A stretch of DNA of 64,000 bases from Paenibacillus dakarensis (GTDB taxonomy: Bacteria; Bacillota; Bacilli; Paenibacillales; Paenibacillaceae), in NCBI RefSeq assembly GCF_001373415.1, contig NZ_CDSE01000007.1, positions 1-64,000 on the forward strand, in the 5' to 3' direction. Within the stretch, counting starts at the first letter, position 1. Every line of letters starts with the position of its first letter. Shown here piece after piece: positions 63,600-64,000 of the stretch. The translations under genes and the position numbers were made by a program. A model generated the notes under the pieces. It worked only from the letters and a program-made list of their open reading frames with translations. It was not told where the DNA came from and made no database searches.

Positions 63600-64000
63600 A
63601 GAAACGAAATCACCCCTTGCTCGGGATTCACTCATTCCTGATGATGGCGTTCATCTATATACCGATCATTATGATCATCATATATTCCTTTAACGACACG
63701 CGTCTGAGCGGTAACTGGGAAGGCTTTACGTTTGACTGGTACGTGTCGCTGTTCAACAACCGAAATGTGATGGAAGCGCTAATGAACAGCTTAACCGTTG
63801 CTGTCATTTCAACCATTGTATCGACAGCTCTCGGCACCTTGGCGGCATTATCGCTTCGCAAATTAGGGAGAAAAGGCCGGAGTGGGATGAATGGACTCCT
63901 GTACCTGCCGGTCATCATTCCGGACATTATTATGGGTATTTCCCTCCTGGTGCTGTTTAGTCAGCTGGGAATGGAAACAGGCAAGACCACGATCATTATT
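63596..64000 (+). CDS. potC: Spermidine/putrescine ABC transporter permease, 3' truncated by window end
   Basis: 135 codons are visible from GTG 63596 (in the potB stop, GTGA), preceded by AAAGGAGGGG. MAFIYIPIIMIIIYSFND and the TFDWYVSLFNNRNVMEALMNS segment match PotC; the EAA-loop and the rest, and the expected potD binding-protein gene, lie beyond 64000. Confidence 0.92.
   Translation, partial: MKKRNHPLLGIHSFLMMAFIYIPIIMIIIYSFNDTRLSGNWEGFTFDWYVSLFNNRNVMEALMNSLTVAVISTIVSTALGTLAALSLRKLGRKGRSGMNGLLYLPVIIPDIIMGISLLVLFSQLGMETGKTTIII

Overview
The window looks like a chromosomal segment of a Gram-positive, spore-forming Bacillales, most likely Paenibacillus or a close relative. The evidence is an hprK-lgt-ppaX-yvoF-his block in the order known from Bacillus subtilis, a rapZ-yvcK-whiA-HPr block, a CotH spore-coat locus, strong AGGAGG ribosome binding sites, TTG and GTG starts, and intrinsic terminators everywhere. 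This genus call is inference from gene order and family content; no database was searched.

Layout. 0-0.7 kb: seven tRNA genes (Met, Val, Thr, Asp, Phe, Tyr, Lys) ending in a terminator. 0.7-3.3 kb: a PucR-type regulator preceded by a four-copy 17-bp tandem repeat, then a multi-sugar ABC ATPase (MsmX type). 3.7-8.4 kb: hprK, lgt, ppaX, yvoF and an acyltransferase-3. 8.9-17.6 kb: a complete histidine operon hisZGDBHAFIE with histidinol-phosphatase, followed by a PRPP synthetase that would make the substrate of HisG. 17.7-20.4 kb: YvcD-like TPR protein and thioredoxin reductase.

20.5-49.7 kb is an accessory stretch lying between trxB and the glucokinase/rapZ block, which are close together in B. 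subtilis. It holds a CotH kinase divergent from two LSm-like coat-type proteins, one with 17 N-R-T/S-x-G/R pentapeptides; an ECF sigma factor fused to a degenerate metallopeptidase-like domain; a flavin-based extracytoplasmic reductase with a NusG-II protein and a divergent two-component system whose kinase appears to start at AUA; an ECF42-type sigma factor with its DGPF/YCII partner, a VOC protein and a DUF1801 protein; a membrane-anchored DEDDh exonuclease; an ABC-2 exporter with DesK-like kinase and regulator; and an alpha-glucosidase. Two gene remnants (creatininase-like and alpha-L-rhamnosidase) mark past deletions.

49.7-54 kb: ROK glucokinase, rapZ, yvcK/glmR, whiA and an HPr protein in the usual crh position but with both His15 and Ser46, so HPrK and its substrate are both in this window. 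54-64 kb: a BmrA-like ABC exporter, an OmpR/EnvZ-type two-component system, a glutamine-type ABC transporter with a binding protein fused to its permease, a SIMPL-domain protein, and a spermidine/putrescine potABC operon cut off by the window end.

The most unusual non-coding feature is a dispersed element present twice (8.5 kb and 58.0 kb). In both places it begins with the intrinsic terminator of the upstream gene and continues into a second inverted repeat whose stem shows a compensatory base change, suggesting a structured RNA element that travels with terminators.
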